Below are positions 41,930-49,960 of a DNA stretch of 64,000 nucleotides, in pieces. The stretch is from NCBI RefSeq assembly GCF_902809835.1, contig NZ_CADDWM010000014.1, positions 62,001 through 126,000 on the forward strand, given 5' to 3'. Position numbers and translations under genes: made by a program. This DNA is from Agromyces sp. Marseille-P2726. Its GTDB lineage: Bacteria > Actinomycetota > Actinomycetes > Actinomycetales > Microbacteriaceae. Numbering within the stretch: position 1 is the first letter of the stretch; every line of letters starts with the position of its first letter. The notes under the pieces are model-generated. The model was not told the origin of the DNA, searched no databases, and saw nothing but the letters and a program-made list of their open reading frames with translations.

Positions 41930-43204
41930 ATGTCGCACGACACCGGGATGACGACTTCTGCGGAGCATCCGTCGCCGGCATCGTCGAGCCGTCCGCCGAG
42001 GGTGGCGCGCGTGGTCGGGATCTGGGTGCGTCGCGTGCTGATCGTGTTGGTCCTCGCTGCGCTGCAGATCGCTCTCGTGGTGGTCGCCGGCACGTTCGCG
42101 TCGACGCCGCCGGTCGCGATCGCAGTCGGACTGGGCATGTCCGCGATCCTCGTGCTGGTGTGGGCGTGGGCGTGGACGCTCGTTCGCAAGCGCCGCGATC
42201 TCGGCAAGCGTTCGATCCGGGCGGCGATCGCGTTCGTGGTGGCCGCGGCGCTGAGCCTCGTTGTGGTGATGCCCACCGCACCCGTCACCGCGACGCCGCC
42301 GGAGGGCGCCCTGGAGCTGGCCGATGGGACATATCTCGCGATTCGCTCGGTCGGGCCCGAGGGCCCGGTCCCGATCGTCGCCGTGCATGGAGGCCCAGGG
42401 GTCCCGTGGACGCGGCACGAGCAGGACGTGCTCGAGCGCCTCGCGATCGATCGCCAGGTGATCGCGTACGACCAGATCGGGACCGGCGATTCGGCGCGCC
42501 TCGACCATCCCTCGGGGTACACGTTCGAGCGTGCCGTTGCCGATCTCGGGGCGGTGATCGACTCCACGGGAGCACCGCGCATCACGTTGCTCGGCTACTC
42601 CTGGGGCGCCCAGGTCGCGCTCGCCTACGCGGTCGCGCACCCCGACCGGGTCGATCGGCTCGTATTCCTGTCGCCGGGCGCCATTCCGTGGGACGGCCAG
42701 CCCCTGACGCCTGGATCGCCGCAGAGCCGGCTGCCCCTGGTTCAGCGGTTAGGCCTCTACGCCCTGGCGCTCACGCCACGAAACCTGTTCGGCTACGCGA
42801 TGACCGTCGTGAGCCCCGAGCTCGCGCACGAGTTCATGCCCGACCAGGAGGCGGACGCGCGGTACCTCGATCTCTACCGGGCAGCTGCGCCCGGACTGGT
42901 CTGCGACGGGCACGCGGTCCCCGATGCACCTGTGCGACTCGGTCACTACGCGAACCACGGCCCCGGTGAGACCCGCGGATACGCGAGCGGTGTGACGACC
43001 GAGACGATCGACCGCCTGGCGCGGCATCCGGTGCTGATTCTCCGCGGGAAGTGCGATTATCTCGACGCCGGCATCGCCGACGACTACGCGCGCGAGCTCC
43101 CGCAGGCACGGGTGACGGATGTCGCCGATGCCGGCCATGCGCTGCTGGAGGAGCCCGACGCGGTGCTGCCGGCGATTCGCGAGTTCCTCAGAGCCGGCGG
43201 GTGA
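41930..43204 (+). CDS. Membrane-anchored alpha/beta hydrolase (prolyl-aminopeptidase-like)
   Basis: 424 aa. Three N-terminal hydrophobic helices (about residues 28-120), then a hydrolase: IVAVHGGPGVPWT (HGGPG oxyanion motif of S33 peptidases), VIAYDQIGTGDS, LLGYSWGAQVALAYAVAHPD (nucleophile Ser), LILRGKCDYLDAG (acid) and DAGHALLEEPD (His). The catalytic domain probably faces outward. ATG at 41930; a second in-frame ATG at 41948 is possible. Its last 17 bp overlap the convergent GNAT gene. Confidence 0.85.
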   Translation: MSHDTGMTTSAEHPSPASSSRPPRVARVVGIWVRRVLIVLVLAALQIALVVVAGTFASTPPVAIAVGLGMSAILVLVWAWAWTLVRKRRDLGKRSIRAAIAFVVAAALSLVVVMPTAPVTATPPEGALELADGTYLAIRSVGPEGPVPIVAVHGGPGVPWTRHEQDVLERLAIDRQVIAYDQIGTGDSARLDHPSGYTFERAVADLGAVIDSTGAPRITLLGYSWGAQVALAYAVAHPDRVDRLVFLSPGAIPWDGQPLTPGSPQSRLPLVQRLGLYALALTPRNLFGYAMTVVSPELAHEFMPDQEADARYLDLYRAAAPGLVCDGHAVPDAPVRLGHYANHGPGETRGYASGVTTETIDRLARHPVLILRGKCDYLDAGIADDYARELPQARVTDVADAGHALLEEPDAVLPAIREFLRAGG

Positions 43205-43709
43205 AGGCGACCCGGTGCTCGCCGGGGCCGTCGTAGTCGCGCCAGGCGAGCACGCCGTCGATCTCGGCGTCTCCGGATGTCTCGAAGCCCATCGCCGCAT
43301 GGAACGCCTGCGATCCGTGGTTGCCGGGGCCCGTGATCGCGTCGACGCGGTGGCATCCGGCCGCTCTCGACTCCGCGAAGAACGTCTCGTAGAGGGCGCG
43401 CGCGAGGCCGGCCTTCCGCAGGTCGGGACGGACGCCGACGAAGTGGATATACGCGACCCCCGGTTGCGACGCGGAGCGGAACCCGATGAGGAATCCTGCC
43501 AGCCCCGCCGCATCCGTCGCGATGAAGCTCGTGTCGGAGAAGTGCTGGAAGAACAGGCGGGGGAGCAGCAGCGGCAGGTGCGATGTGCCGGGCAGGCTCC
43601 ACCAGTCGACGATGACGCCGACCACCGCGCCGTGGTCGTGCTCGGTGGGGCGTCGAAGGGTGACGCCGGTGGGGAGCGCCTCGGCTGGCTCGAGCGAGGT
43701 CGTGGTCAT
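43188..43709 (-). CDS. GNAT-family acetyltransferase
   Basis: 173 aa. VTLRRPTEHDHGAVVGVIVD start, IATDAAGLAGFLIGF, AYIHFVGVRPDLRKAGLARA (acetyl-CoA pyrophosphate loop, R-K-A-G-L-A) and GPGNHGSQAFHAAMGFET. Substrate unknown. Its 3' end overlaps that of the hydrolase gene by 17 bp in convergent orientation, so no terminator separates them. Confidence 0.88.
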   Translation of the reverse strand: MTTTSLEPAEALPTGVTLRRPTEHDHGAVVGVIVDWWSLPGTSHLPLLLPRLFFQHFSDTSFIATDAAGLAGFLIGFRSASQPGVAYIHFVGVRPDLRKAGLARALYETFFAESRAAGCHRVDAITGPGNHGSQAFHAAMGFETSGDAEIDGVLAWRDYDGPGEHRVAFTRRL

Positions 43710-43794
43710 GGGGTGATCCTTGCACGGCAGGATTTCGGGGTCATGCGGCAGCCACTCGTCGTTCGATGTCGGCGGCACCCACGAGAATGTACAG

Positions 43795-44769
43795 GTGACA
43801 CGACGTGGCCTGATCCTGTTCGCCGCGCTCGGCATCGCGTGGGGCATCCCCTACCTCTTCATCAAGGTGGCGGTCGGCGAGCTGGAGCCGGCCATGGTGG
43901 TTCTCGGGCGGGCCGGGCTCGCGGCACTCCTGCTGCTGCCGCTGGCGTTCTTCCGGCGCGAGGTGGCGCCCGTGGTGCGCCGATGGAAGCCGATGCTCGC
44001 GTACACCGTGGTCGAGATCATCATCCCGTGGTACTTCCTCAGCTCGGCCGAGCAGCGGCTGCCGAGCTCGACGGCCGGGCTGCTGCTCGCCACGGTGCCG
44101 CTGGTCGGCGTGGCGATCGCCTTCATCATGGGTCGGCCCGAGCGCCTCACACGCCTGAACTGGCTCGGCATCGTGTTGGGCATGCTCGGCGTCGCCGCCC
44201 TCGTGGGCCTCGATGTGGCCGGGTCCGACCTCATCGCGGTTGCCGAGGTGGGCATCGTCGTGGTCGGGTACGCACTCGGACCGGCGATCCTCGCGCGGTG
44301 GATGTCCGACCTCCCGGGCGTCGGTGTCGTGGCCGTGTCCTTGGCCGCCACAGCCGTCGTGTACGTGCCGTTCGTGCTGTTCACCGGCGCGTGGCCGACC
44401 GCGTGGCCGTCCGACGTGGTGGTGTGGTCGATCGTCGTGCTGGCGGTGGTCTGCAGCGCGCTCGCGTTCCTGCTCATGGTCGCGCTCGTGTCCGAGATCG
44501 GGCCCGTGAAGGCGACGGCGATCACTTACGTCAACCCGGCCGTCGCCATCGTCGCTGGCGTGCTGGTGCTCGGCGAGCGGGTCACCGTGTGGACGATCGT
44601 GGGCTTCGCGCTCGTGCTGCTCGGGTCGTACCTGGTGACGCGGCGTCGCCGTGTCGTCGCCGTTGCGGCGGAGGGGCCAGAGGCTGCGTGCGCGGAGGAG
44701 TTGGCGCCCGGGCCTGAGGCGACCGCGGCCGCTGAGCCCGCGTCGGTTCCGGCGGATCGGAACCCATAG
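43795..44769 (+). CDS. EamA/DMT-family transporter
   Basis: 324 aa with about ten membrane helices and two EamA repeats: FAALGIAWGIPYLFIKVAVG, AGLAALLLLPLAFFRRE and LPSSTAGLLLATVPLVGVAI in the first; SALAFLLMVALVSEIGPVKA, ITYVNPAVAIVAGVLVLGE and VGFALVLLGSYLVTRRRR in the second. The tail is Ala/Glu-rich. Metabolite exporter; substrate unknown. The GTG start at 43795 lies 6 nt after GAGAAT (leaderless-like). Confidence 0.88.
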   Translation: MTRRGLILFAALGIAWGIPYLFIKVAVGELEPAMVVLGRAGLAALLLLPLAFFRREVAPVVRRWKPMLAYTVVEIIIPWYFLSSAEQRLPSSTAGLLLATVPLVGVAIAFIMGRPERLTRLNWLGIVLGMLGVAALVGLDVAGSDLIAVAEVGIVVVGYALGPAILARWMSDLPGVGVVAVSLAATAVVYVPFVLFTGAWPTAWPSDVVVWSIVVLAVVCSALAFLLMVALVSEIGPVKATAITYVNPAVAIVAGVLVLGERVTVWTIVGFALVLLGSYLVTRRRRVVAVAAEGPEAACAEELAPGPEATAAAEPASVPADRNP

Positions 44770-44881
44770 TCTCCTCGGCGGCACATGTCCTCAACAGATC
44801 GGCTGAATCCGGGAATATTCACAGGCTGATCGGCCATTTCGACCGCCTTTGAATGTCGGTGGGTCGCGCGATGATGGACTC

Positions 44882-46288
44882 ATGACCGGCATCCCCGAAG
44901 CGCTGGAGCGGCTCCGTTCCGCGCTTGCCGGGGTGGTCGGGTTCGACGAGCCGGCTCGGTGGTCCGACGATGACCTGCTCGCCGTGACGGCCGCGGTCGA
45001 GGCGGTGGGCCGAGTGGTCGACGCGCAACGTGCGGCGATCGCCGGTGAGGTGGCCGAGCGGTCTCGGGTCGAGCTGGGTGATCAGCGGCTGTCGACGCGG
45101 CGCGGGTGCCGCTCCGCTTCCGAGCTGGTCGAACGGGTGACGCAGGTGTCGGGGGTCGAGGCGCGGCGGCGCATCACGCTGGGGTCGGCGAGCCGGGCCC
45201 GCGTGTCCTTTACCGGTGAGCCGCTCGAGGCCGAGTTCCCGGGTGTCGCGGCGGCGCTCGCCGCCGGCGAGCTGGGGGCGGATGCCGCGGGCACGATCGT
45301 GCGCGAACTCGACCGGTCCCGGCGGGTGGCCGACCCGGTGACGTTCGCTGCCGCCGAGCACGAACTCGTGGCCGCCGCCACCGGCACCGGCGAGGCGGCG
45401 ACCGTGCGGTGCACCGCCGATGAGCTGCGCATCCAAGCGCAGGCGTGGGCGGTGTTCCTCGACCAAGACGGCACCGAACCCGATGACGAGCGCGCGATGC
45501 GCCGCCGCGGCATCCGACTCGGTCGGGCCCGTGACGGCCTCATTGCGGTCCGGGGCGAGCTGATGCCCGAGGTGGCCGCAAAACTCACCCGGTTGTTCGA
45601 CGCGCACCTCTCACCACGGTCGGGCACCGGGTTCATGACCGACGAGGAGGTCGCCCACTTCGCCGCCTCGGGCGAGCAGCGCAGCTCCGATCAGCAACGG
45701 CACGACGTGTTCGCTGCGATCGTCGACACCGCCGCCCGCTCGGGCGAGCATCCCACCATCGGCGGAGCCGCACCGACCGTGCTGGTCAGCGTGCGCGCGG
45801 CCGACCTGCACGCCGGTCGCGGGGCCGGGCACGCCGACGGCGTCGGCCTCCCGATCTCGATGCGGGCGGTGCGGCACCTGATCTGCACCGGCGGCACCCA
45901 ACGCGTCGTGCTCGACGACCAGGGCAAAATCGTCGAACTCGGGGCGCAGGAGCGGTGCTTCACGCCCGCGCAGCGTCGCGCGATCACGGTCCGCGACGGC
46001 GGCTGCCTCATCCCCGGCTGCTCGGTACCGGCGTCCTGGTGCGAGATCCACCACGTGATCCCCGACGCCGACGGCGGCCCCACCCACCCCGACAACGGCG
46101 TGCTCGTCTGCTGGTTCCATCACCGCACCATCGACACCTCGGGGTGGGGCATCCGCATGATCCGAGGCGCACCCCAGATCCGCGCCCCGAGATGGCTCGA
46201 CCCCGGCGGCGCATGGCGCCCCGCCACGAAATCACCCACGCGACTCGCCGACCAACTCGAGCGACGAAGATCCGACCCCGCGGCGTGA
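44882..46288 (+). CDS. DUF222 / HNH endonuclease (13E12-type)
   Basis: 468 aa. The N-terminal DUF222 helical domain (for example DDDLLAVTAAVEAVGRVVDA) is followed by a C-terminal HNH nuclease: RRAITVRDGGCLIPGCSVP, CEIHHVIPDADGGPTHPDN and GVLVCWFHHRTID, with zinc Cys and catalytic His intact. The family is multi-copy in Actinobacteria and often regarded as a mobile or domesticated nuclease; natural targets are unknown. GATGAT lies 6 nt before the ATG. Confidence 0.92.
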   Translation: MTGIPEALERLRSALAGVVGFDEPARWSDDDLLAVTAAVEAVGRVVDAQRAAIAGEVAERSRVELGDQRLSTRRGCRSASELVERVTQVSGVEARRRITLGSASRARVSFTGEPLEAEFPGVAAALAAGELGADAAGTIVRELDRSRRVADPVTFAAAEHELVAAATGTGEAATVRCTADELRIQAQAWAVFLDQDGTEPDDERAMRRRGIRLGRARDGLIAVRGELMPEVAAKLTRLFDAHLSPRSGTGFMTDEEVAHFAASGEQRSSDQQRHDVFAAIVDTAARSGEHPTIGGAAPTVLVSVRAADLHAGRGAGHADGVGLPISMRAVRHLICTGGTQRVVLDDQGKIVELGAQERCFTPAQRRAITVRDGGCLIPGCSVPASWCEIHHVIPDADGGPTHPDNGVLVCWFHHRTIDTSGWGIRMIRGAPQIRAPRWLDPGGAWRPATKSPTRLADQLERRRSDPAA

Positions 46289-46403
46289 GGGCTGGCAGAT
46301 TGCGGAACGAGCCTGATGCCGGGTGTCCGGGAGAGATGCGCGCTTGTCCGAGATTGAAACGCGCCCGCCCGGGAAGAGGTGCGGGACGACCCGGAAACTG
46401 GTG

Positions 46404-47165
46404 TCAGCGTCCCTTCGGGAGCGGGTTGGCCGGAAGCCAGTCCTCGAAACGTGTCTCGGCGAGCTCGGCTTCGGGGCCGGGAAGCAACGTGTCGGGCTCG
46501 AGGATCGCGCCGAAGTACCGCGATTCGGGGTCGGCGACCACCGGCCGGTCGTCGCCGCGGAACTCCAGGCCCGTGCGCACGAGGTCGTCGAGGCTCCACT
46601 GCTCGGGCCCGGCCACCTCGACGACGCCGTTGATCGGCTCGGCGAGGGCGACGCGCTCGACCGCGGAGGCGACGTCATCGGCAGCCATGGGCCGGATGCC
46701 GGCGTGCGAGAGCCGCACCTCGCCGTCGACCGTCGCGGCGTCGGCGATGCTCTTCACGAACTCGAAGAACTGGGTCGCATGCACGATCGAGTAGGGCACT
46801 CCGCCATCGCGGATGAGGCGCTCCTGCGCGATCTTCCCCCGGAAGTACGGGCTCTCGGCCAGGCGCTCGGTGCCGACGACCGAGAGGGCGACGTAATGGC
46901 GGACTCCGGCGGCCTTCGCGGCATCCAGCAGGTTCGCGGTCGACGTCGTGAAGAAGTCCAGCACCGCCTGCTCGTCGAACGAGGGCGAGTTCGAGACATC
47001 CACGACGACGTCGGCACCGGCGAGCGCCTCGGCGACCCCATCGCCGGTGAGGGTGTTGACGCCGGTGTTCGGCGCGGCAGCGAGGGCTTCGTGCCCGTGG
47101 TCGCCGAGTTTCGCGACGAGCTTGGATCCGATGAGGCCCGTGCCTCCGATGACGACGATCTTCAT
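46404..47165 (-). CDS. NmrA/SDR-type NAD(P)-binding protein
   Basis: 253 aa. MKIVVIGGTGLIGSKLVAKL, VVVDVSNSPSFDEQAVLDFF, GVRHYVALSVVGTERLAESP, YFRGKIAQERLI (YxxxK equivalent) and YSIVHATQFFEFV. This NmrA-like group is one of the classes commonly encoded beside ECF41 sigma factors, and here it is the third gene of the sigma-SnoaL-SDR set, 51 bp after the SnoaL gene. AAGGAA precedes the ATG. Confidence 0.88.
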   Translation of the reverse strand: MKIVVIGGTGLIGSKLVAKLGDHGHEALAAAPNTGVNTLTGDGVAEALAGADVVVDVSNSPSFDEQAVLDFFTTSTANLLDAAKAAGVRHYVALSVVGTERLAESPYFRGKIAQERLIRDGGVPYSIVHATQFFEFVKSIADAATVDGEVRLSHAGIRPMAADDVASAVERVALAEPINGVVEVAGPEQWSLDDLVRTGLEFRGDDRPVVADPESRYFGAILEPDTLLPGPEAELAETRFEDWLPANPLPKGR

Positions 47166-47216
47166 GAGCGTTCCTTCGAGTTCAGGGTTCCGAACGGGTG
47201 CGGTTCGCGCCCGTCG

Positions 47217-47642
47217 TCAGCTTCGACCGGGCGGCGGGCCGTTCTGTGACGGCATCGGCGAACCCCGTCGGTCGGGGCCGTCGTCTTGGCGACGGTTCCA
47301 GTGACGAAGCCTGCTCGCGTCGGCCGTCACCCAGACCGTCCTGATGGCGCCGGCGGCATCCAGGTCGAGACATACCACCACGACCACCGCCCCATCGTGC
47401 CGACGGAGTACCAGCCCCGTGCTTCCGTTCACGTGTGCCGTCTGCGGTGCGGCATCCGCATGTCTTGACAGCAGTGATCTCAGCCCCCGGATGACGTCGG
47501 CGCGACCGTGGATGTCGCCGCCCACGCCGTCGCCGGTGTCGAGCAGCATGCGCGCAGACGGATGCAGCACGCCCGCCAGCGTCAGGTCGTCGCCGCCGAC
47601 AAGACCGCGGAGGAGGCGGGCGACGACTGCTTCACGCTGCAC
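47217..47642 (-). CDS. SnoaL-like protein downstream of the sigma factor
   Basis: 141 aa. RLLRGLVGGDDLTLAGVLHP, ADVIRGLRSLLSRH and LVLRRHDGAVVVVVCLDLDA, IRTVWVTADASRLRHWNRRQ: an NTF2/SnoaL fold similar to the C-terminal extension of ECF41 sigma factors. The GTG start at 47642 overlaps the sigma-gene stop by 11 bp, so it is translationally coupled. It might add to or compete with the sigma factor's own SnoaL domain; that is inference. The tail after about residue 115 is disordered. Confidence 0.72.
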   Translation of the reverse strand: MQREAVVARLLRGLVGGDDLTLAGVLHPSARMLLDTGDGVGGDIHGRADVIRGLRSLLSRHADAAPQTAHVNGSTGLVLRRHDGAVVVVVCLDLDAAGAIRTVWVTADASRLRHWNRRQDDGPDRRGSPMPSQNGPPPGRS

Positions 47643-48507
47643 GGCTCACGGCGCCGAGCTTGTGGGGGTTCATCATCCAGAGCACCTGGTCGATGCCCCG
47701 GATGGATGCGACGACGGTGAGCACCGCGAACACCGTTCCATCGCGAGAGAGCACCACCGACGGTTGGCCGTTGATGGTCGCCTCCTCGGCGCGCACACCC
47801 TCCCAGAATCGGAGGTGGAAGGCGCGGACGAACTTCGCGACCACGGTTCGACCGTGCACGGGGATCCGTGAGGCACGGACCACGCCGCCACCGTCGGAGT
47901 AGGAGACGACATCCTCGGCGAAGAGCCGCTCGAGCTGGTCGAGGTCGCCCGTGCGTGCCGCCCCCACGAACGCCGTGAGGAGGCGCCGCTGCTCCTCGGA
48001 TGACACCTCGCGACGGCGGTCCTCGGCGAGATGCTTGCGTGCGCGGCTCACGAGCTGGCGCGCCGCCGCCTCGGAGGTCCGGATGATCTCGGCGATCTGC
48101 GAATACGGATAGACGAACGCCTCGTGCAGCACGTAGGCCGCGCGTTCGGTCGGGGTGAGCTTCTCGAGCATCGTGAGCACCGCGAACCCGAGTCCCTCAG
48201 CGCGCTCGGCGCCAAGGGTCGGATCGGCGCTCGTGTCGACCGGCTCCGGCAGCCAGGGGCCGACGTACGTCTCGCGACGGGCGCGGGCCGATTGGAGCGC
48301 GTTGATGGCCAAGCGGGTCGCCGTCGTGGCGAGGAACGCCGGAGGGTCGACCACAACGCTTCGATCCGTGCGCTGCCAGCGCAGCCAAGTGTCCTGCACG
48401 ACGTCCTCGGCCTCCGTCGCGCTCCCGAGCATCCGGTAGGCAATGCCGAAGAGGCGCCGGCGAACGCCCTGGAACACGTCGAGCGCATCGTCGAGGTTCG
48501 CGTCCAT
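47632..48507 (-). CDS. ECF RNA polymerase sigma factor, ECF41-like with SnoaL domain
   Basis: 291 aa. Sigma region 2: VRRRLFGIAYRMLGSATEAE, DVVQDTWLRWQ; region 4: LTPTERAAYVLHEAFVYPYS, QIAEIIRTSEAAARQLVSRA. Residues ~175-291 are the SnoaL-like extension ending in WMMNPHKLGAVSRA, close to the conserved NPDKL tail of ECF41 factors, which acts as a built-in anti-sigma. No separate anti-sigma gene is present. AGGA precedes the ATG. The upstream region has promoter-like TGTCAC boxes facing both ways, suggesting autoregulation and control of the divergent operon. Confidence 0.9.
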   Translation of the reverse strand: MDANLDDALDVFQGVRRRLFGIAYRMLGSATEAEDVVQDTWLRWQRTDRSVVVDPPAFLATTATRLAINALQSARARRETYVGPWLPEPVDTSADPTLGAERAEGLGFAVLTMLEKLTPTERAAYVLHEAFVYPYSQIAEIIRTSEAAARQLVSRARKHLAEDRRREVSSEEQRRLLTAFVGAARTGDLDQLERLFAEDVVSYSDGGGVVRASRIPVHGRTVVAKFVRAFHLRFWEGVRAEEATINGQPSVVLSRDGTVFAVLTVVASIRGIDQVLWMMNPHKLGAVSRAA

Positions 48508-48539
48508 ACGGTCATCCTGTCACTGGGTCTGCAAGCTCC

Positions 48540-48566
48540 GACCGTGTCGAGGTTCAAGTCGTGACA
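48540..48566 (-). promoter_or_regulatory. ECF41-type promoter candidate for the sigma operon
   Basis: TGTCACG, 16 nt, GGTC on the minus strand, 33 bp before the sigma start codon. By recollection the published ECF41 consensus is close to TGTCACA-N16-CGTC. Confidence 0.5.
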
Positions 48567-48576
48567 GAGGCGTGGA

Positions 48577-48603
48577 TGTCACAAATCGAAGCCCTGCGCG
48601 GTC
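48577..48603 (+). promoter_or_regulatory. ECF41-type promoter candidate for the NDH-2/cytochrome b operon
   Basis: TGTCACA, 16 nt, GGTC, 34 bp before the NDH-2 start. With the minus-strand box it forms GTGACA-N10-TGTCAC, giving mirror-image promoters with identical spacing. Confidence 0.5.
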
Positions 48604-48637
48604 TTAACGGGTGAAGGAATGAATCGAGGAGCTGCAG

Positions 48638-49960
48638 ATGCGCAGGATCGTGATCGTCGGCGGGGGATACGCCGGTTTCTACACGGCGTGGAAGCTCGAG
48701 AAGCGGCTCAGGCCCGACGAGGCCGAGCTCGTCATCATCGACCCACGGCCGTACATGACCTACCAGCCGTTCCTCCCCGAGGTGGCCGCTGGATCGGTCG
48801 AGGCGCGGCATGCGGCGATCTCGCTGCGTTCCCACCTCCGTCGCACGCGGATCATCGCGGGCGGGGCCACGATGGTCCGCCACGCCGACCGAACGGTGAC
48901 GGTACGGCCGGCCGACGGCCCCGACTTCACGGTCGACTACGACGTGATCGTGGTGACCGCGGGTGCGGTGACACGGACGCTTCCGATCCCCGGTGCCGAC
49001 GAGGTCGCGATCGGCATGAAGCACGTCGAGGAGGCCGTCGCGATTCGCGACCGCGTGCTCACCGCCTTCGACCGTGCCTCGGTGCTCGAGCCCGGCCCCG
49101 AGCGGCGCAAGCTGCTCACCTTCGCCTTCGTCGGCGGCGGGTTCTCGGGGGTCGAGGGGTTCGGCGAGCTGCTCTCGCTCGCAACGGCCCTGCTGAAGTC
49201 CTACCCCGAGATCCGCTTCTCCGAGCTGTCGTTCCACCTCGTGGAGGCGAATCATCGCATCCTCCCCGAGGTGACGGATGAGCCCGGCCGATGGGTCGTC
49301 GAGTCGCTCCGGTCGCGGGGTGCCCACGTGCATCTCGACGCGAGGGTGGTCTCGGCGGTGGACGGCAGGGTCGAGCTCTCGAACGGCGTGGTGTTCGACG
49401 CCAACCTGATCGTCTGGACGGCCGGAAATGCTGCGCACCCGGTGATCGCCAAGCACACCGATCTGCCCACCGATGAACGCGGCCGGCTCATCGTGCGCCC
49501 CGACCTCCGCGTGGGCACCCCCGAGGAGCCCGTGCCCGACGCGTGGGCGGCTGGCGACAACGCCGCGGTGCCCGATCTCGCCTCGCCCGTTCCCGGCGCC
49601 CTCACGGTGCCGAACGCGCAGCACGCCGTGCGGCAGGGCAAGCGGTTGGCGGCGAACATCGCCGCGAGCCTCCACGGCCAGCCCACCCGCGACTACCGGC
49701 ACGACTCCCTCGGCGTCGTCGCCACGCTCGGACTCGGGCGCGGGATCTTCCAGTACCAGGGCCTCGTCGTGAAGGGGCCGCTCGCCTGGCTCATGCACCG
49801 CGGATATCACGTGCTGGCGATCCCCACGTGGGAGCGCAAGATCCGCGTGCTCGCGGTGTGGCTGACCGCCGCGCTCCTGGGGCGCGACATCGTCTCGCTC
49901 CTCTCGGTGCAGGATCCGCGTGGCGCGTTCGTCGCCGGAGGTGTTCCCCATGCCCGTTGA
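48638..49960 (+). CDS. Type II NADH dehydrogenase-like FAD oxidoreductase
   Basis: 440 aa. RIVIVGGGYAGFYTAWKLEK (FAD GxGxxG), LVIIDPRPYMTYQPFLPEVA, VVTAGAVTRTLPIPGADE, FAFVGGGFSGVEGFGELLSL (NAD-binding) and DAWAAGDNAAVPDLASP (second FAD motif), followed by a C-terminal region with KGPLAWLMHRGYHVLAIPTW typical of membrane-bound NDH-2. It oxidises NADH and passes electrons to quinone at the inner face of the membrane. GAGGAG precedes the ATG. It overlaps the cytochrome b gene by 11 bp. Confidence 0.9.
   Translation: MRRIVIVGGGYAGFYTAWKLEKRLRPDEAELVIIDPRPYMTYQPFLPEVAAGSVEARHAAISLRSHLRRTRIIAGGATMVRHADRTVTVRPADGPDFTVDYDVIVVTAGAVTRTLPIPGADEVAIGMKHVEEAVAIRDRVLTAFDRASVLEPGPERRKLLTFAFVGGGFSGVEGFGELLSLATALLKSYPEIRFSELSFHLVEANHRILPEVTDEPGRWVVESLRSRGAHVHLDARVVSAVDGRVELSNGVVFDANLIVWTAGNAAHPVIAKHTDLPTDERGRLIVRPDLRVGTPEEPVPDAWAAGDNAAVPDLASPVPGALTVPNAQHAVRQGKRLAANIAASLHGQPTRDYRHDSLGVVATLGLGRGIFQYQGLVVKGPLAWLMHRGYHVLAIPTWERKIRVLAVWLTAALLGRDIVSLLSVQDPRGAFVAGGVPHAR

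Noticed and set aside
41930-43709. Overlapping hydrolase and GNAT 3' ends as an antisense regulatory pair
   Set aside because: Only 17 bp overlap; nothing beyond ordinary gene packing is indicated.
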